A stretch of 64,000 bases of DNA from the NCBI GenBank assembly GCA_025094145.1, contig JALLLS010000080.1, forward strand, positions 94,486-158,485. The letters run 5' to 3'. Origin of the DNA: Spinellus fusiger. Lineage: Eukaryota; Mucoromycota; Mucoromycetes; Mucorales; Phycomycetaceae. The translations under genes and the position numbers were made by a program. Shown in pieces: positions 44,407 through 57,134 of the stretch; position 1 is the first letter of the stretch, and each line of letters starts with the position of its first letter. The notes beneath the pieces were generated by a model, which did not search any database, was not told where the DNA came from, and saw only the letters and a program-made list of their open reading frames with translations.

Positions 44407-46185
44407 TTAAGTACTGCATGAGCAGATCATATCTTCTTCATCAAATTCAAGAAGACCTAACTGTTCATCTTCAAGTGTTTGAAAAACCCTTCGTTGTTCT
44501 TGAAGGTCAACCTGTATAATTTAAATGTGGTTTAGTATAAGACACTTACAAAAAACTCTTTAGAATATATATATATATAAACATAAAAGAGAAACTTACG
44601 TAAAGCAAAGCAAAAACATCATACACTTGAATTAAGAGTTTTCTTTCTTTAAAGACCAGTGGCAATATAGCTGAACCACACTCCACAGCTTTCCAACTTT
44701 TTGAGTTTTTTAAAGAGTATCTCATCAAGGTCATGGATGTTTGTATGATGTGTACTGAATAAACATGTACTTTTTCCATTGTCTTTCTTGATGCATTTGG
44801 ATATTTGCACATTATTCCTTTTAGTATATCAGTTCCACTTTTTATATTCTTGACTGAATCTTCAAGAGTGTGGTTAATGTTGGTTGATGTGTTCAAGCTA
44901 TAAGGTGTACTTAGATTCAACATCCTCTTTTTATATTATGTAGCAATGCTACTTACCCGGATGATTCAATCACAACATTTGTGTTGTTATTCTCACTGAT
45001 TCCAATACCATCAAGTAGTGTATAACTATCAGGCTTCTGTTGTTGTATGAAGAAAATTGCTGTTGCTGATTTTTTATCCTTTTTTTCACACCTAGAAATA
45101 ATGTTAATATACACTGTTTTCAAAATGTGTGTGGATGATTTGTAAAAATAGTGTACATATAGCTTTAATTGTTGTATTAGCACTTACCATTTAAACGATA
45201 ACAACCCTGTGAGATTTCCAAAGTACTTGAACATTTGGGAAACTGTCTCAACAAATATCGTTCGTTCATCCATAACAGGCATAGGGGTTATTCTCTTCAT
45301 GTTTACAGCAAAGTCAATTAATGAGAATTTAAAGAATCCATTAAACGGGCTATCATATTTCATTTCCGCTATACTATCCAAAAGTCCTTCTTCATCAAAT
45401 TCCATAAATCTATTGAAAAAGTCTATGGAATTATCCACTTTTGATAGATTGATATTTTTTCTGTGATCTTTCTGAAGTACCAAGTATTCCTTTAGCAGTT
45501 CAGGTGAGGAGAAACTGGTGTTGGTCTGCATGCAAATATCAACTCTTTTACTTAATATCTTTATATTAGACTCTTCAATTACTGGAGAGTCTACTGCAGC
45601 CGTGTTCTGTGGTGACTGAATGTCATATGACTTTGACTTGACTTGGATTTTTAAAGGTCTTGTATCGACATCAATCAATAAACCATTCAACTAACGCAAA
45701 AATAATGAGTCAAGCAAATAACTCACAATATAATCTTTTACCTTTCTCTTTTCAACCTTGTCACGAAGATGGTCACCAACAAATTCGTTACCAGCAATCT
45801 CTACTTCTTCTTCTAACCTAACAATTGAATCGTTTAAACGTAGTTTTCTTTCACAGTCTTTGTAGTATTCAAGAAAGTTTTTCTTGTTAATTGACTGTTG
45901 GAGGTATTGCAAGAAGTTTCGAACAAATATTCTTTCGGATTTTGTATTATGTTCACTGTTAATCAAGTCTTCAAGAGATTGAACTGTTGTTGCAAATAGA
46001 TCATGACCAGTTTTTTCTGGTGATTGATTGAATAGAAAATAGTCATCAACTATTGCTGAAACATCCCAGGTAGAATAGCTTGACACAAATGAAAATTCAG
46101 GGAGTTCAAGGGCATCGCGCAAATCACTGCTAATAGTCTTCTCTTTTATAGATGAAGGGCATTTGGGTTTACGGAATTTAGCCAT
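44407..46185 (-). CDS. Unrecognised multi-exon gene
   Basis: Five exons join cleanly at GT-AG sites: 46185-45743 (from MAKFRKPKCPSSIKE), 45690-45190 (LNGLLIDVDTRPLKIQVKSK), 45092-44958 (CEKKDKKSATAIFFIQQQK), 44925-44600 (RMLNLSTPYSLNTSTNINHT) and 44520-44407 (VDLQEQRRVFQTLEDEQLGL, ending MICSCST). An in-frame ATG at 46245 is possible, but the extra residues look noncoding. The product of about 500 residues is predicted soluble, with helices (FVRNFLQYLQQSINKKNF; HIIQTSMTLMRYSLKNSKSW) and no domain I know. There is no signal peptide or membrane segment. Preserved splicing and frame argue for a real gene, perhaps a lineage-specific family. Confidence 0.7.
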
Positions 46186-46272
46186 AGCGTTATTCTTTCT
46201 CGTCAAGGGGCAGAGGGTATGATATTGTTGAGAATATAGAAGCAAAAGGGGTGCTCAGTACAGTTCAAAGTA

Positions 46273-47138
46273 CAGTCCCATGTAATAAGTGACTAGACAA
46301 AAAATCAATTTTTTTGAATTTTTTCTTGATGAATAAAAGCATATCTATCAGTCAAAGATGCTCATAATAAAAGGTTCATGGAATTACACAATATTTGGAA
46401 TATTTGTTCTTTAGATGATTGTCTACATTTTTTATTATAAAGATATTGCTTTGTATCTTATAGAAAGGCCTTTATTCTTCATCACAGTGGAGCACCTCCT
46501 TGGCATACTATCCACTAAATTCTCCAGAAATTCATTTGGGATCTTCTCCCATTCACTACGCAAATATCGTTCAAGCTGTTTTGTATTGGTTATGCTTGTG
46601 AGTAAATGTCACACCATGTTCTCTTGATGGTGAGCATGAAAAGCCCCCCGAGTTCATTTATGTATTCTAGAAATGTCCTATGGCAAATATCTACGCCTGC
46701 ATCATTCATATTTTTCAAATGATATGCAATTGTTTGCATAGGGTTTCTGCGAATAGACAAAATGACAGATAGTTTTGAAGTAGATAAAATCTTTTCAGGT
46801 CTTTCTATACGCATTTTGAGTTGAATTGTGCTTTTGTTTTTATACAATAGGACGACATCGCCCACTGTGCTCTTTGGGATGTCAATATCATCAGTAATCT
46901 CCTGATAAGTAGCATGTCTTTTTCCATTGTCCTATGATTTGATCTCTAATAAACATAATATGCCCTCTTCTTTTGATGAGACTATCTTTATGTTCTTGGT
47001 TAAGAGTTGGCTGATTCTTATTGCTTAAAGTCAGCTTTTGATTAAGCTATAAAAGAAAAGAAAAAGACCTCTATTTTATTTTTGAAGAATAAGAGATAAA
47101 AACTGGTTCACCGTCTACTCATTTATTGCATGGGACTG
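46273..47138 (-). mobile_element. Tc1/mariner element with internally deleted transposase
   Basis: TIRs CAGTCCCATGTAATAAGTGA and, at the other end, CAGTCCCATGCAATAAATGA (reverse complement) are flanked by TA at 46271-46272 and 47139-47140. The minus strand keeps part of the DNA-binding half (46590-46865, for example AYHLKNMNDAGVDICHRTF) and the extreme C terminus (NEFLENLVDSMPRRC at about 46540-46500). The DDE core between them is gone, so it is non-autonomous. Confidence 0.85.
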
Positions 47139-47140
47139 TA

Positions 47141-48479
47141 TAGTCATACCCAATTGAATTTAATACTTTTGAAAATAAATATCAGGACGAGATATTTAGG
47201 ACATGTTCAACATCAAATAAGATACTTTACATTTGATATAGAAGCTTCAAACTTAATCATACCAAGGCTCAACATATTTAATTATAGAAAATAAAATAAT
47301 AATACAGTTAATATTTTGTAAGGTCTTCTTTGGCATCAATGACAGCCTGGCATCTGTCTGTTATACTCAGAACTAATCGTTGTGCAAGTTCAACACCAAC
47401 CCTTTCTTACTCTTCTACAAGCATAGCCTTCAAACTTTCAGCATTGGTAATAGATACCCTTCCTTATTAATTCGTCTTTCCAAGGCCCACCAGACGTGTT
47501 TAACTGGAGTTAGGTCAGGGCTTTGTGTGGGCCAGTAATCAAAGTACTCTAATCTGATGTGTCTCTTTTCCACCCTCTGGCATAGGCTCCAGTATGACAG
47601 ATAGCACCCTATTCTTTTAACAGAAACTCGCTGTTCTTTTTAGTGCAATTCCATGAACCAAGGATGGAGCTCACTAGCTAAAACTTGATATATTCGTCTT
47701 GTTTTACAGTGCCATCAACAAAGACTCATGGGCCAAATTCGCCCGCCCAAAAACAGCTCCAAAGCATGGCCCCACCGCCACCAAACTTCGTTGTTGGAAC
47801 ACTATGATTAGGATCATAATGCTTTCCAATCTTTTTGATGATACAGGCAGCTTCATCATTCTATTCCAAGGTGTACCTGGACTCATCAGACCAGATAATA
47901 CTTCTTTACTGATCACTCATCTAATTGACATGTTCTTTAGCCCAATGAAGTCGTCTCTGTTTGTGTTTTTCAGTTAAGGTTGGCTTGTGGTCTACATAAA
48001 AATATCCGAGCCCTAACTGATTGCAGTAACTGATAATGATGTTTTTACATACATCCACCTGAATCTTCAACATTTCTAATTTCAGCTGATTCTATGAGGC
48101 AAATGGGTCCTTTCTAATGACCTTTTCTAGGTGTCTGAGGTCCCTCTCACTGACTTTTTTTTATGTTTTCCATGACTCTTTAAACGCAATGGTGACCCAT
48201 GATTTTTGATGTCTTTGATACTATTCTGAACTGTAGACTTTTTCATCGCAAACGTAGTTGAGATGACAGTCAATTTTAATCCAGCTTTCAACAGGTAATA
48301 AATGCCCCATCATCTATATTTTGCCTTATCCTATTCCACACGAGTGTGAGTTTCTGAATATCTATCTGACATGTTGTATAGGCTTAACACTATTTGTAAA
48401 GAATAAGAGTTTTATGCAAAAAAAAAAGTATTATTTTATTAAAAATTAGGCAAATATTAAATTCAATTAGGTGTGACTG
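47141..48479 (-). mobile_element. Second Tc1/mariner element, decayed, abutting the first
   Basis: TIRs TAGTCATACCCAATTGAATT and CAGTCACACCTAATTGAATT are flanked by TA at 47139-47140 (shared with the preceding element) and 48480-48481. Minus-strand transposase pieces read HYDPNHSVPTTKFGGGGAM, FWAGEFGP and FVDGTVKQDEYIKF, then FDYWPTQSPDLTPVKHVWW. The DDE glutamate is Lys (PVKHVW for PIEHVW), the second Asp region is unreadable, and there are several frame breaks. Plus-strand frames in this interval are shadows. Confidence 0.85.
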
Positions 48480-48612
48480 TATATTCTTATGTTTCAAATG
48501 CTCTCATAAGGTAGCTATTAGGCCCAATGCACAAATAGAATCTACACCCAAAATAAAATAAAAAATACTTTGAACTGTACAAGGTGATTGAGAGGCACTA
48601 GGAGCCTTATTA

Positions 48613-50003
48613 GTCAACAAGTGAGTATGGCAATAGATCTGTTTCTTATTACCTTGAAATAGCACTAAAGACTGTTTCTTTCTATACAGACATGAGCTCG
48701 GTTTGCCGTCACCCTAAGATACATTCAGTATTATCCTTAGAGCATCATGTCGCTCTCATTTGCTTATGACTGCACCAGGGTCCAGCTTGGCACGGCGGTA
48801 CTTTGTACAGTCAAGGAGGCTTACTATGAGGCGTATAGACAATGTGCACAGTGCTTGAGAAACAGGCAGCCTACAACCTGCAGCTGTTTTAGTCAACAAG
48901 TGAGTATGGCAATAGATCTGTTTCTTATTACCTTGAAATAGCACTAAAGACTGTTTCTTTCTATACAGACATGAGCTCGGTTTGCCGTCACCCTAAGATA
49001 CATTCAGTATTATCCTTAGAGCATCATGTCGCTCTCATTTGCTTATGACTGCACCAGGGTCCAGCTTGGCACGGCGGTACTTTGTACAGTCAAGGAGGCT
49101 TACTATGAGGCGTATAGACAATGTGCACAGTGCTTGAGAAACAGGCAGCCTACAACCTGCAGCTGTTTTAGTCAACAAGTGAGTATGGCAATAGATCTGT
49201 TTCTTATTACCTTGAAATAGCACTAAAGACTGTTTCTTTCTATCAGACATGAGCTCGGTTTGCCGTCACCCTAAGATACATTCAGTATTATCCTTAGAGC
49301 ATCATGTCGCTCTCATTTGCTTATGACTGCACCAGGGTCCAGCTTGGCACGGCGGTACTTTGTACAGTCAAGGAGGCTTACTATGAGGCGTATAGACAAT
49401 GTGCACAGTGCTTGAGAAACAGGCAGCCTACAACCTGCAGCTGTTTTAGTCAACAAGTGAGTATGGCAATAGATCTGTTTCTTATTACCTTGAAATAGCA
49501 CTAAAGACTGTTTCTTTCTATACAGACATGAGCTCGGTTTGCCGTCACCCTAAGATACATTCAGTATTATCCTTAGAGCATCATGTCGCTCTCATTTGCT
49601 TATGACTGCACCAGGGTCCAGCTTGGCACGGCGGTACTTTGTACAGTCAAGGAGGCTTACTATGAGGCGTATAGACAATGTGCACAGTGCTTGAGAAACA
49701 GGCAGCCTACAACCTGCAGCTGTTTTAGTCAACAAGTGAGTATGGCAATAGATCTGTTTCTTATTACCTTGAAATAGCACTAAAGACTGTTTCTTTCTAT
49801 ACAGACATGAGCTCGGTTTGCCGTCACCCTAAGATACATTCAGTATTATCCTTAGAGCATCATGTCGCTCTCATTTGCTTATGACTGCACCAGGGTCCAG
49901 CTTGGCACGGCGGTACTTTGTACAGTCAAGGAGGCTTACTATGAGGCGTATAGACAATGTGCACAGTGCTTGAGAAACAGGCAGCCTACAACCTGCAGCT
50001 GTT
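48613..50003 (+). repeat. Five-copy tandem repeat, unit 278-279 bp
   Basis: Copies start at 48613, 48891, 49170, 49448 and 49727 and are almost identical (one missing A in copy 3). Each holds a 64-codon plus frame (MSLSFAYDCTRVQLGTAV..., starts at 48747, 49026, 49304 and 49583) and a 62-codon minus frame. Each copy also has an intron-like stretch: CAA/GTGAGTATGG to TTTCTATACAG/AC, about 69 bp. The part between would be 210 bp, 70 codons, but all three plus frames of that part contain a stop, so it is not an open exon repeat. No similarity to a known gene or satellite is recognised. The GC content is higher than the flanks. Confidence 0.95.
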
Positions 50004-50189
50004 GATTATGATTTACTCATATCACAGATTCTTAAGCGGGTTTTAAATTAAAATGGTGACATACTCATAGATTTTTTTCAAAATCTCTCAGAGGACAGCA
50101 ATTATAAAGAATACAAAGAAAAAGACTTAGTCACCTCACTAACAAAAAAACTGGTGTGCATATAATTACTAAGTCCTCTGAAATACATA

Positions 50190-51165
50190 CACACCAGGAG
50201 ATTTTTGTGATATATAAGGAAATATACGGAGAATAAAATCGTAATATTTTTATGATTGGCTGATATGTTTGAAAAAGCCTTCTCGATACTTAAATAAACT
50301 ATTTCAAACTCTATCTGCCTATTTTAGTAATAGTTATTGACTTTGCAATTAATCGCTATAATGTTGGATATAAAAGGAAAAAAATGAAGCTGGTATTTAA
50401 ACCCAGGCACTGCATTTATTATTTAACATATTGTACTGTTATTAACAAAAAGAAACAATAGAGGAAAGTGATAGTCACTACCAAGTACTATTCTATTGAT
50501 AGAAAGTTAACCAGTGTAATAATATGAGCTTGATTTCAGTGTATTCCACAAGACACTCATAGTATTGTTAATAAGCAAAGACTTTTCTCAAGTCAGTCCC
50601 AAGTAGTCTTCTACAAGATCAATAATGTCTAAGGTATACTCCTGAGCATAGTTATCTATCTCCCAAGAATAAAGCACAAAGCCTTTAGGGTAAATATTCT
50701 ATTGCTATGAGGGAATGTACTTAGGCAGTAGCTATAGTACATAATATAGTATTATCTATACTATTACAATAAGCAATTTTATTCATAAACACTATATTCT
50801 ATTGATAATGTCGTAAAGACATTTTCTACAACTGGAACTGGAACCCTTTTTGGAAATACCAACTCTCACTACTAAACTGAGAAGGGGATGCTATCGAATA
50901 CTAAGGGATGATGATAGTTTGTAGTATCCAATAACATACCTCTGAAGCTAAAATAATAGTAGTAGAAAATGATAAAAGACTTAACAATGCAAATTAATAA
51001 ACAGCAGAGCTTAACTAACTGTTGACTGACCGGATTTCCTTTGGACTAACAAGCCATTGACGACAATAATACAATTTGATATTGAGGTATTCTACAAAAG
51101 GAAATAATGATTTGGATATCCAGAAACCTTTCGATTTTAAACAGTATTCCATAAAAGGTGCATTT
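50190..51165 (+). mobile_element. Non-autonomous element of the Fanzor-associated TIR family
   Basis: Begins CACACCAGGAGATTTTTG after TA (50188-50189). Its first 250 bp match 43205-43460. Its last part (50590-51165) matches 71-420 in reverse complement and ends at CCATAAAAGGTGC, the same point where the copy at 36704-38009 ends. No reading frame of interest lies inside. It is best seen as a deleted derivative mobilised in trans (inference). Confidence 0.6.
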
Positions 51166-52044
51166 ATTCAACGATGTGTAGAATAGGCAGTGATGTAATA
51201 CCTATTCGCATGGATGGCCATAAGGAAGTGGGAAATAGGTGGTATTGACAAAACTAGCTAGAGTAATGAGATTTTTCATAAGGGAAGTATATATAATAGC
51301 TAAGTGTATATTTTAATAATAATAATAAAAAGGTCAACACCATATCTTTGATTCCGCAAGAAGGGTGGATTATACCCTAAGATGAAGTATAGCTGTTGGT
51401 TCTTGCTCTGTTCCTCTTTTTTCTCTTTGTTTTTCTCTTCTGTTGGTCTGTCGTTAGGAAGGTTGCCGTTATTTGTCTTCTCGTGTCCCTACAGACCTAC
51501 TCTTCTCGTGTCCCTTCTAGACCGTTACAATCATAGTTCCTTGCAGCCATAGAAAACCGAGTTTCCCATCTCCCATTTACGAGCTACTCCAACTTATACA
51601 CCCGCAAGAGCAGCCAGCTTTTCCCCGAGGTCCTGTGTGTCTCCTACCTCATCCTAAGTGCCTAAAACTAAAGATGTAAAAGGAAAAAGATATCACTGTT
51701 TAAAAGCTAGAGAAATCCCCTAGTGTAGATATTAGATAAAGCAGCTCTTAACAGAAAAAAGTCAATCAAAAACACCATAATGACACTAGAATGATAAATA
51801 TTTTCAGCAGAGGCCGCACCATAGGCATGGAAAACTTAAAAGGAGAAAACAAAAGACTAATTACATCGCCATGTGTCAATTGCAAAACAGTTTTCTATAA
51901 TAAAGAAGAATCTTGGTTATTTTGTTTTACTGTGAATATGTGGATTCATCAATCAAATACAGTGAATCTTGATTAGATAGAACAAATAAGAGGATTCAGT
52001 GTTATGAAAACAATCCAGTTTTGATGAGTAAGCATATGCTTTTA
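51166..52044. other. Intergenic region, no gene recognised
   Basis: 51390-51660 is less AT-rich, with a direct repeat of TCTTCTCGTGTCCCT (51478-51492 and 51502-51516). The plus frame at 51791-51976 has no supporting feature. The terminal stretch is the 3' side of CFD1. Confidence 0.5.
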
Positions 52045-53086
52045 TTATTTTGTTTTTTCAGCTATTTTAGCACACACATCTTGAAAGATAGGAAACAGAT
52101 TGGATTTTGAAAAGGATTTAACATAAGAACCTTCCCCATCTGCTTCTACCATACTAGTAAAACCAGGATCAATAGGAATCTTTCCTAAAAAGTCAATGCC
52201 ATACTCTTTGGCCATAGACTCTCCTCCTCCTGAAGAGAAAATATTGGTGCAGTCCTATAGAATGCCAGTCATATTTTTAGAGACTGTAGATTCTATACAA
52301 ACACTACTTACTGCGCAATGGGGACATATAAATCCACTCATATTCTCAATCACACCAAGAATAGGTAGATTCACCTTTCGACAAAAAGAGATCTCTTTTC
52401 TTACATCGGCAATGGCTACATTCTGTGGTGTTGTGACAATGACTGCTCCATCAGGACCAAAGGACTTTAAATACTCAACAATGCTGATATGTTCATCTGA
52501 AGTGCCTGGTGGTGTATCAATAAGAAGATAGTCCAATTCGCCCCAGTAGACATCTTGTAGGAACTGTTTGATCATAGCTACCCTGTAAGCAATGATCATA
52601 TCATAAGAGAGAGCTTACCACTCTTTTTTGGTCCTCTCCATACAACAGAATCATTCTTGCTGCTTAACAAGAATCCAATCGACATACATGACAGACGTTG
52701 GTGTTCGTCGGCATATACAGGTACCCAACTACATATTATGCTCAGTTTATTTTCTTATACTTATTTTCATTACTGTTATTACTACAATTATTATTTTTTA
52801 TTGCTAATCCATATCTATTGTTTTATAATACTATCTATCCTCATTCTACTATGTATCAAAAAATGGAAAATTACCCTTGAGACGCTTGGTGCACTTGTTT
52901 ACCATCAAGACCAAGCATACGAGGAATACTAGGGCCTGTTAGGTCAATATCAAGGACTCCTACTTTGAATCCCTTCTGTACTAGTCCAAGAGCAGTCTGG
53001 GTGGTGACCGAGGACTTCCCAACTCCTCCTTTTCCTGAGAGGATAAGGACAATATGTTTAATATTGGCTAGGTTGATATCTGTCAT
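52045..53086 (-). CDS. CFD1: Cytosolic Fe-S cluster assembly scaffold Cfd1/NUBP2
   Basis: Exons from [17 protein letters not shown]. The deviant Walker A is [18 protein letters not shown], switch I is [17 protein letters not shown], the Mrp/NBP35 signature is [17 protein letters not shown], and [14 protein letters not shown] follows. The cluster-binding CxxC is FICPHC, split by an intron from [12 protein letters not shown]. It ends [13 protein letters not shown]. The protein forms a scaffold with Nbp35 for cytosolic and nuclear Fe-S proteins. It lacks the N-terminal four-Cys ferredoxin-like extension of Nbp35, which identifies it as Cfd1. All functional residues are present. Confidence 0.92.
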
Positions 53087-53405
53087 TGAGACGAAGGAGG
53101 ATGGAGGAAGAGTAGGAATGAGTCCCCGCTCATGATATTTCTTCTTTCGTCCTGTGACTGCTTAGGAACTAGTAGTACCTTAGGATCTCAGACTGTCATA
53201 TTATTAGTTCTAAAGCCTTAACTTATAGCAAAGCTTGTTGTTATTGAGCAATAGAGCAATTGAGCAATAGAGGATAAACAAAGAAAATTCCAGGCAATAT
53301 AAAACAGTGAAATAAAACACCAAAGTATTATTATTATTATTTTCAAAATTGCATATATTCATTTACAAGCTATGTGTTTTCTTTATAAGCTACAAGCTAA
53401 ATTTA
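53087..53405. other. Intergenic between CFD1 and the Ariadne ligase
   Basis: AT-rich; short direct repeat of GAGCAAT at 53248-53265. Nothing else seen. Confidence 0.5.
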
Positions 53406-55549
53406 TCACTCTGTAATATCGACTGTAAACTCTAGCCTTTCTTCGATGAGTTCTTTCGCTATGTATTTCAAAAGCGTCTCTCGTCTTTGTTTTACATAGA
53501 CATATCTGTCTATAATGCATTGTCGTGATGTTGCAATGCTATTCATATCCAATGGTTTTTCTAATAGCTCAGAAAGTTGTTCTGTAGCCAATTCGAGATC
53601 TCTTTGGTTGTTCTAAAGAATATACATTAAGGGATTCTTTTTCCAATAATAAAACACAACAACGATAGTAATAATAACATATTAGACTTGCCTCAAACAA
53701 AGCTGACATGTTATTTGCTGACAAGTAATAAGCCAAAACATAAGTCCATTTCAAAGTAGACCTCGATTTCACAGTAACATCAACAGCATCTTTAAACACT
53801 TGAATCTGAACCCAAGTTAAATTACTATTGTTTTGGAGTTTTTTCATTTTCAGGGCAATAATTTTGTAGAGAGCTTTGTCCAACTTTGCAGACTGTTCAT
53901 GATTTTTATATCGACTGTAGTACTGTGATTGAGAGACAATTAATCGATACTGCCTGACTATTATCATCTTTTCTTACATGCTGATATCTGTCCAGATTTC
54001 TTTTGGCAGCATTCTGTTGCTCTTTGTTATTTGTCACTTCATTGCCTTGGTATTGGTTACAATTGTAGGCATTGGAATTATGGCTATTCCATGATCCTAC
54101 ACAATAAAAAATAATTATTTTGTTGGTAAAAGTCATGTATTATTGCTGTTTCTTTTTACTTACTCATACACACCCAACAAAAATGATGTTCACATTTTTT
54201 GCATATCATATGATTGCAACCGCCATTTTTTTCAATGGCAGTCTGACAGCCTGGACAGGGCTTAGTATTGGTGATTAGCCATTGTATTGATTTTATATCT
54301 TCTTCACAGATCTTCATCCATTTTTTGACAAGTATACACAATGCAGGCTAAGAAGTACATATAGCATAAGATCACTCTTTTGAGAGAGAAAACAAGATTG
54401 ATTAGTAGATATACCTGATGGTCTGGTAATATACAATTAAAACAAAACACATGTTGACAAGCACACTTTACAGAGGGAATAATTGACTGGAAAGAATTCA
54501 CTGGCATAGTACACTCAATCACATATTGACAATCCACTGCTGGACAGTACTTTAAACAAGAATTATCATCCACATACATCCGGTTGAGATGCTGCTTGTA
54601 TCTACAAAGAAAGAACAAAAATATATATCCATGTGTTCAATACTTTCGTTGCTTTGAAAAGTGCACCTTTGAAGAACATCATCGGGAACCAGATTTGCAA
54701 TAGTCTTGGTATCTACTGTGATATTGCATTTTTCATTTGGACACACAATTCTTCTTTTGCACTCTGACACATTAATACAGAGATAATGTATGTAACAGTC
54801 AATGCAGAATCGGTGACCACAAGCTAGTCCCACAGTAATCATCTCTTTTTCATCATCAAAGCATATCATGCACTTGAATGTGTATCTTTCCATTAGACTT
54901 TGTAAGTTGTTTTTGGACTGGACTAGTTTTGTATTTTTAATAGAGGAAATGCCTGCAAGTGATAGTTGATTATCAGGTGCATCAATGTATTTATCAAATA
55001 GCTTCTCCTTATTCCAGCGAAAATACCAAAGAAGAGTAGAGGCATGACGCTTGGGAAGTCCTATAAAAATATTCAATACATAAAAAAAATAGAATAAATA
55101 ATGATGATGTTGATGGCTGCTTTATCAACCCACAGGCCTGTGAATATCAAATTACAGCTTACCAAGAATATTAGCCACAAGGTTCATGTCTTTATCCTGC
55201 CTCTTGACAAGGCTGTCTGAGTCTTGTACTGTATAATCTACACCCGATGGACTGATTGTAGCCTTATGTTGATGGTTATCATCAAAAATGTCAGTCATGG
55301 ACTCATCCCATGTATTGCTTTCATCTGGTGGTATTTCATCAATAAGTCACTTATTATTTTTAGTGGCACTGCTCTCTCTTACCTTCTGTATAGTAACTTT
55401 CAATGTCTGAACAGTTGCTTTTGTCAATGACTTCCTCCTTCAACTAATTATCATGTATCATTATCTTAATAAGCAAATCAGAGTATTGTGGATGCTTTTA
55501 TTACCATATGCTTATTCTTCTTGGTCAATTTACTCATAAGACGTAGCAT
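53406..55549 (-). CDS. RBR E3 ubiquitin ligase, Ariadne family
   Basis: Multi-exon, starting MLRLMSKLTKKNKHM at 55549. An acidic segment (SNTWDESMTDIFDD) and a UBA-like helix (LPKRHASTLLWYFRWNKEKL) precede RING1 (CMICFDDEK...LACGHRFCIDCY). IBR follows (LKYCPAVDCQYVIE, CACQHVFCFNC), then RING2 (CPGCQTAIEKNGGCNHMICK, HHFCWVC). The catalytic Cys is the one in GGCNHM. The Ariadne domain comes after (SRYKNHEQSAKLDKALYKI, LKWTYVLAYYL) and ends RLEFTVDITE. Such ligases take ubiquitin from E2 onto the RING2 Cys, often next to neddylated cullins. All zinc ligands I could follow are present, and length of about 500 residues is normal for ARI1/HHARI. Confidence 0.9.
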
Positions 55550-57134
55550 AAATGTGTACTCGTCAAAGACTCTTTTTCTTTCTTATTAAGATTTCAATAT
55601 AGGTTATCAGTAACAGTAGTAGTAATGATATATCACGGAAAGGAATCTAGAGTAACAGAAAAGAAAAATAAAAAAGAAAGAAAGAAGAAAGAAAGAAGAG
55701 AGTTGTGAATTAAAAGAGAAAACTGACTCCTTGACGCAATAATAATAAAAGTGGGCAAATAAGAGATAAACAAGTTATTTGAAGATACCGTGTTACAAAT
55801 AGATTAAACCATTACCACTACAAGCCTCTTTCTCAACTACACAATGAATAAAGTTCTATGGACCAAGACAGGCCAATAGTTCATTAAAATATCTATCAGT
55901 TTGTATTTCTGATCTTATAGTATTTGTGGGAACTTGATTTTGAAACTTAATTTTATCTTTTGCACGTCAGATTGCTTATAGTTTCATGATTGGCACGACT
56001 ATAATTAAAGGCAAAGTATTTATTTTTGTATTTGTGCCTTGATATAAAACAGAGTTCTCACCGGAATATGTGTAAATATATATGAAATAAATATGGCGGC
56101 TACTAAAGAAAGTGTTCATTCTTAAAAGCAACAATAGAATCCAAGCTACTTTGTTTAGTTGCGTATAATAAACATGTCTATGTAATTTATGAGAATTAAT
56201 GTATAATATATCTTTTCACTTTATCAAATGTCACCTTCCATGTTTAAAAAATACATAAAAATATCACGAACGATTGATAGGATTTTCAGTGATAAAATGA
56301 ACACTTTATTAAGCCATTTTCTGTTTATTTTGAATCTTTATTACCTTTTATTTATACCTTTATTCATTGTCTGTTTTGTTAATATTAATGAAGAGACTTA
56401 CTTTGCTATCGAGAACTACTTATGTCTATAGACTGTATATTATTTGTTGTCATTATTAAAAATAAAAATCTTACTCTTTATCAAGTTTATTTTGAAATTA
56501 CTTATGATTTGATATATAAATAAAGATAAAGAATGGACATGTGTAGTTGACATGATATCATTTTTAATAATCACCAAGTGTTTCTTTTTTATTTATAAAA
56601 TTTGGATCTAGAGCTATTATTTATTATGAATAAGTTATATTTATATTTTTCTAGTATTGTTCAATGGGTGTCTATTTTCTTTTATTAAGCTTTGTTGCCA
56701 TGATGACAATATTTATTTAGATATCAGCATCGGCTTTGGTTCATTAATTAGCAGAGCTTCCAATAATGGTTCTTGAGTTCATCTATCCCATTCTTTTGTT
56801 TATTAATAAATCTTTTACAACGAAAAGAATTAAGTCCTGATTTTATCAAGAAATAAATCTAGCAAATGTAAGTCTATTATTGATTGTGGAGCATATTTTT
56901 CAAAATATTAAATAGACATTAGTAGTACTTTTCTAAGCAAATCGTACTCAATCTCTAAAACATTTTTTTACCAATACAAATACAAAATAATATCTCATAA
57001 ACAGCACCAAAGATTTAGAAGTAAGAGAAAAAAAAGACACTCATTGTTGGGAGAGCAGCTGATGAAAAAAGCTTTATTACAATGAGGACTATAACTATTT
57101 TTTCATTTATTGTTTGAGTACATTGTAACTAAAT
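55550..57134. other. Long AT-rich intergenic region
   Basis: No supported gene. The plus frame at 56228-56431 would be a small hydrophobic protein, but it lies in very AT-rich DNA and is probably chance. 55655-55715 is purine-rich (AAAGAAAGAAG runs). Confidence 0.5.

Noticed and set aside
48747..49777. Tandem 64-codon frames as a multi-domain protein
   Set aside because: The three plus frames of each supposed exon contain stops, so the units cannot be spliced into one long protein.
48600..50010. CRISPR-like array
   Set aside because: Units are 279 bp and identical throughout, with no short repeats and variable spacers.
56228..56431. Small hydrophobic plus-strand protein
   Set aside because: Very AT-rich context, no splice or homology support.
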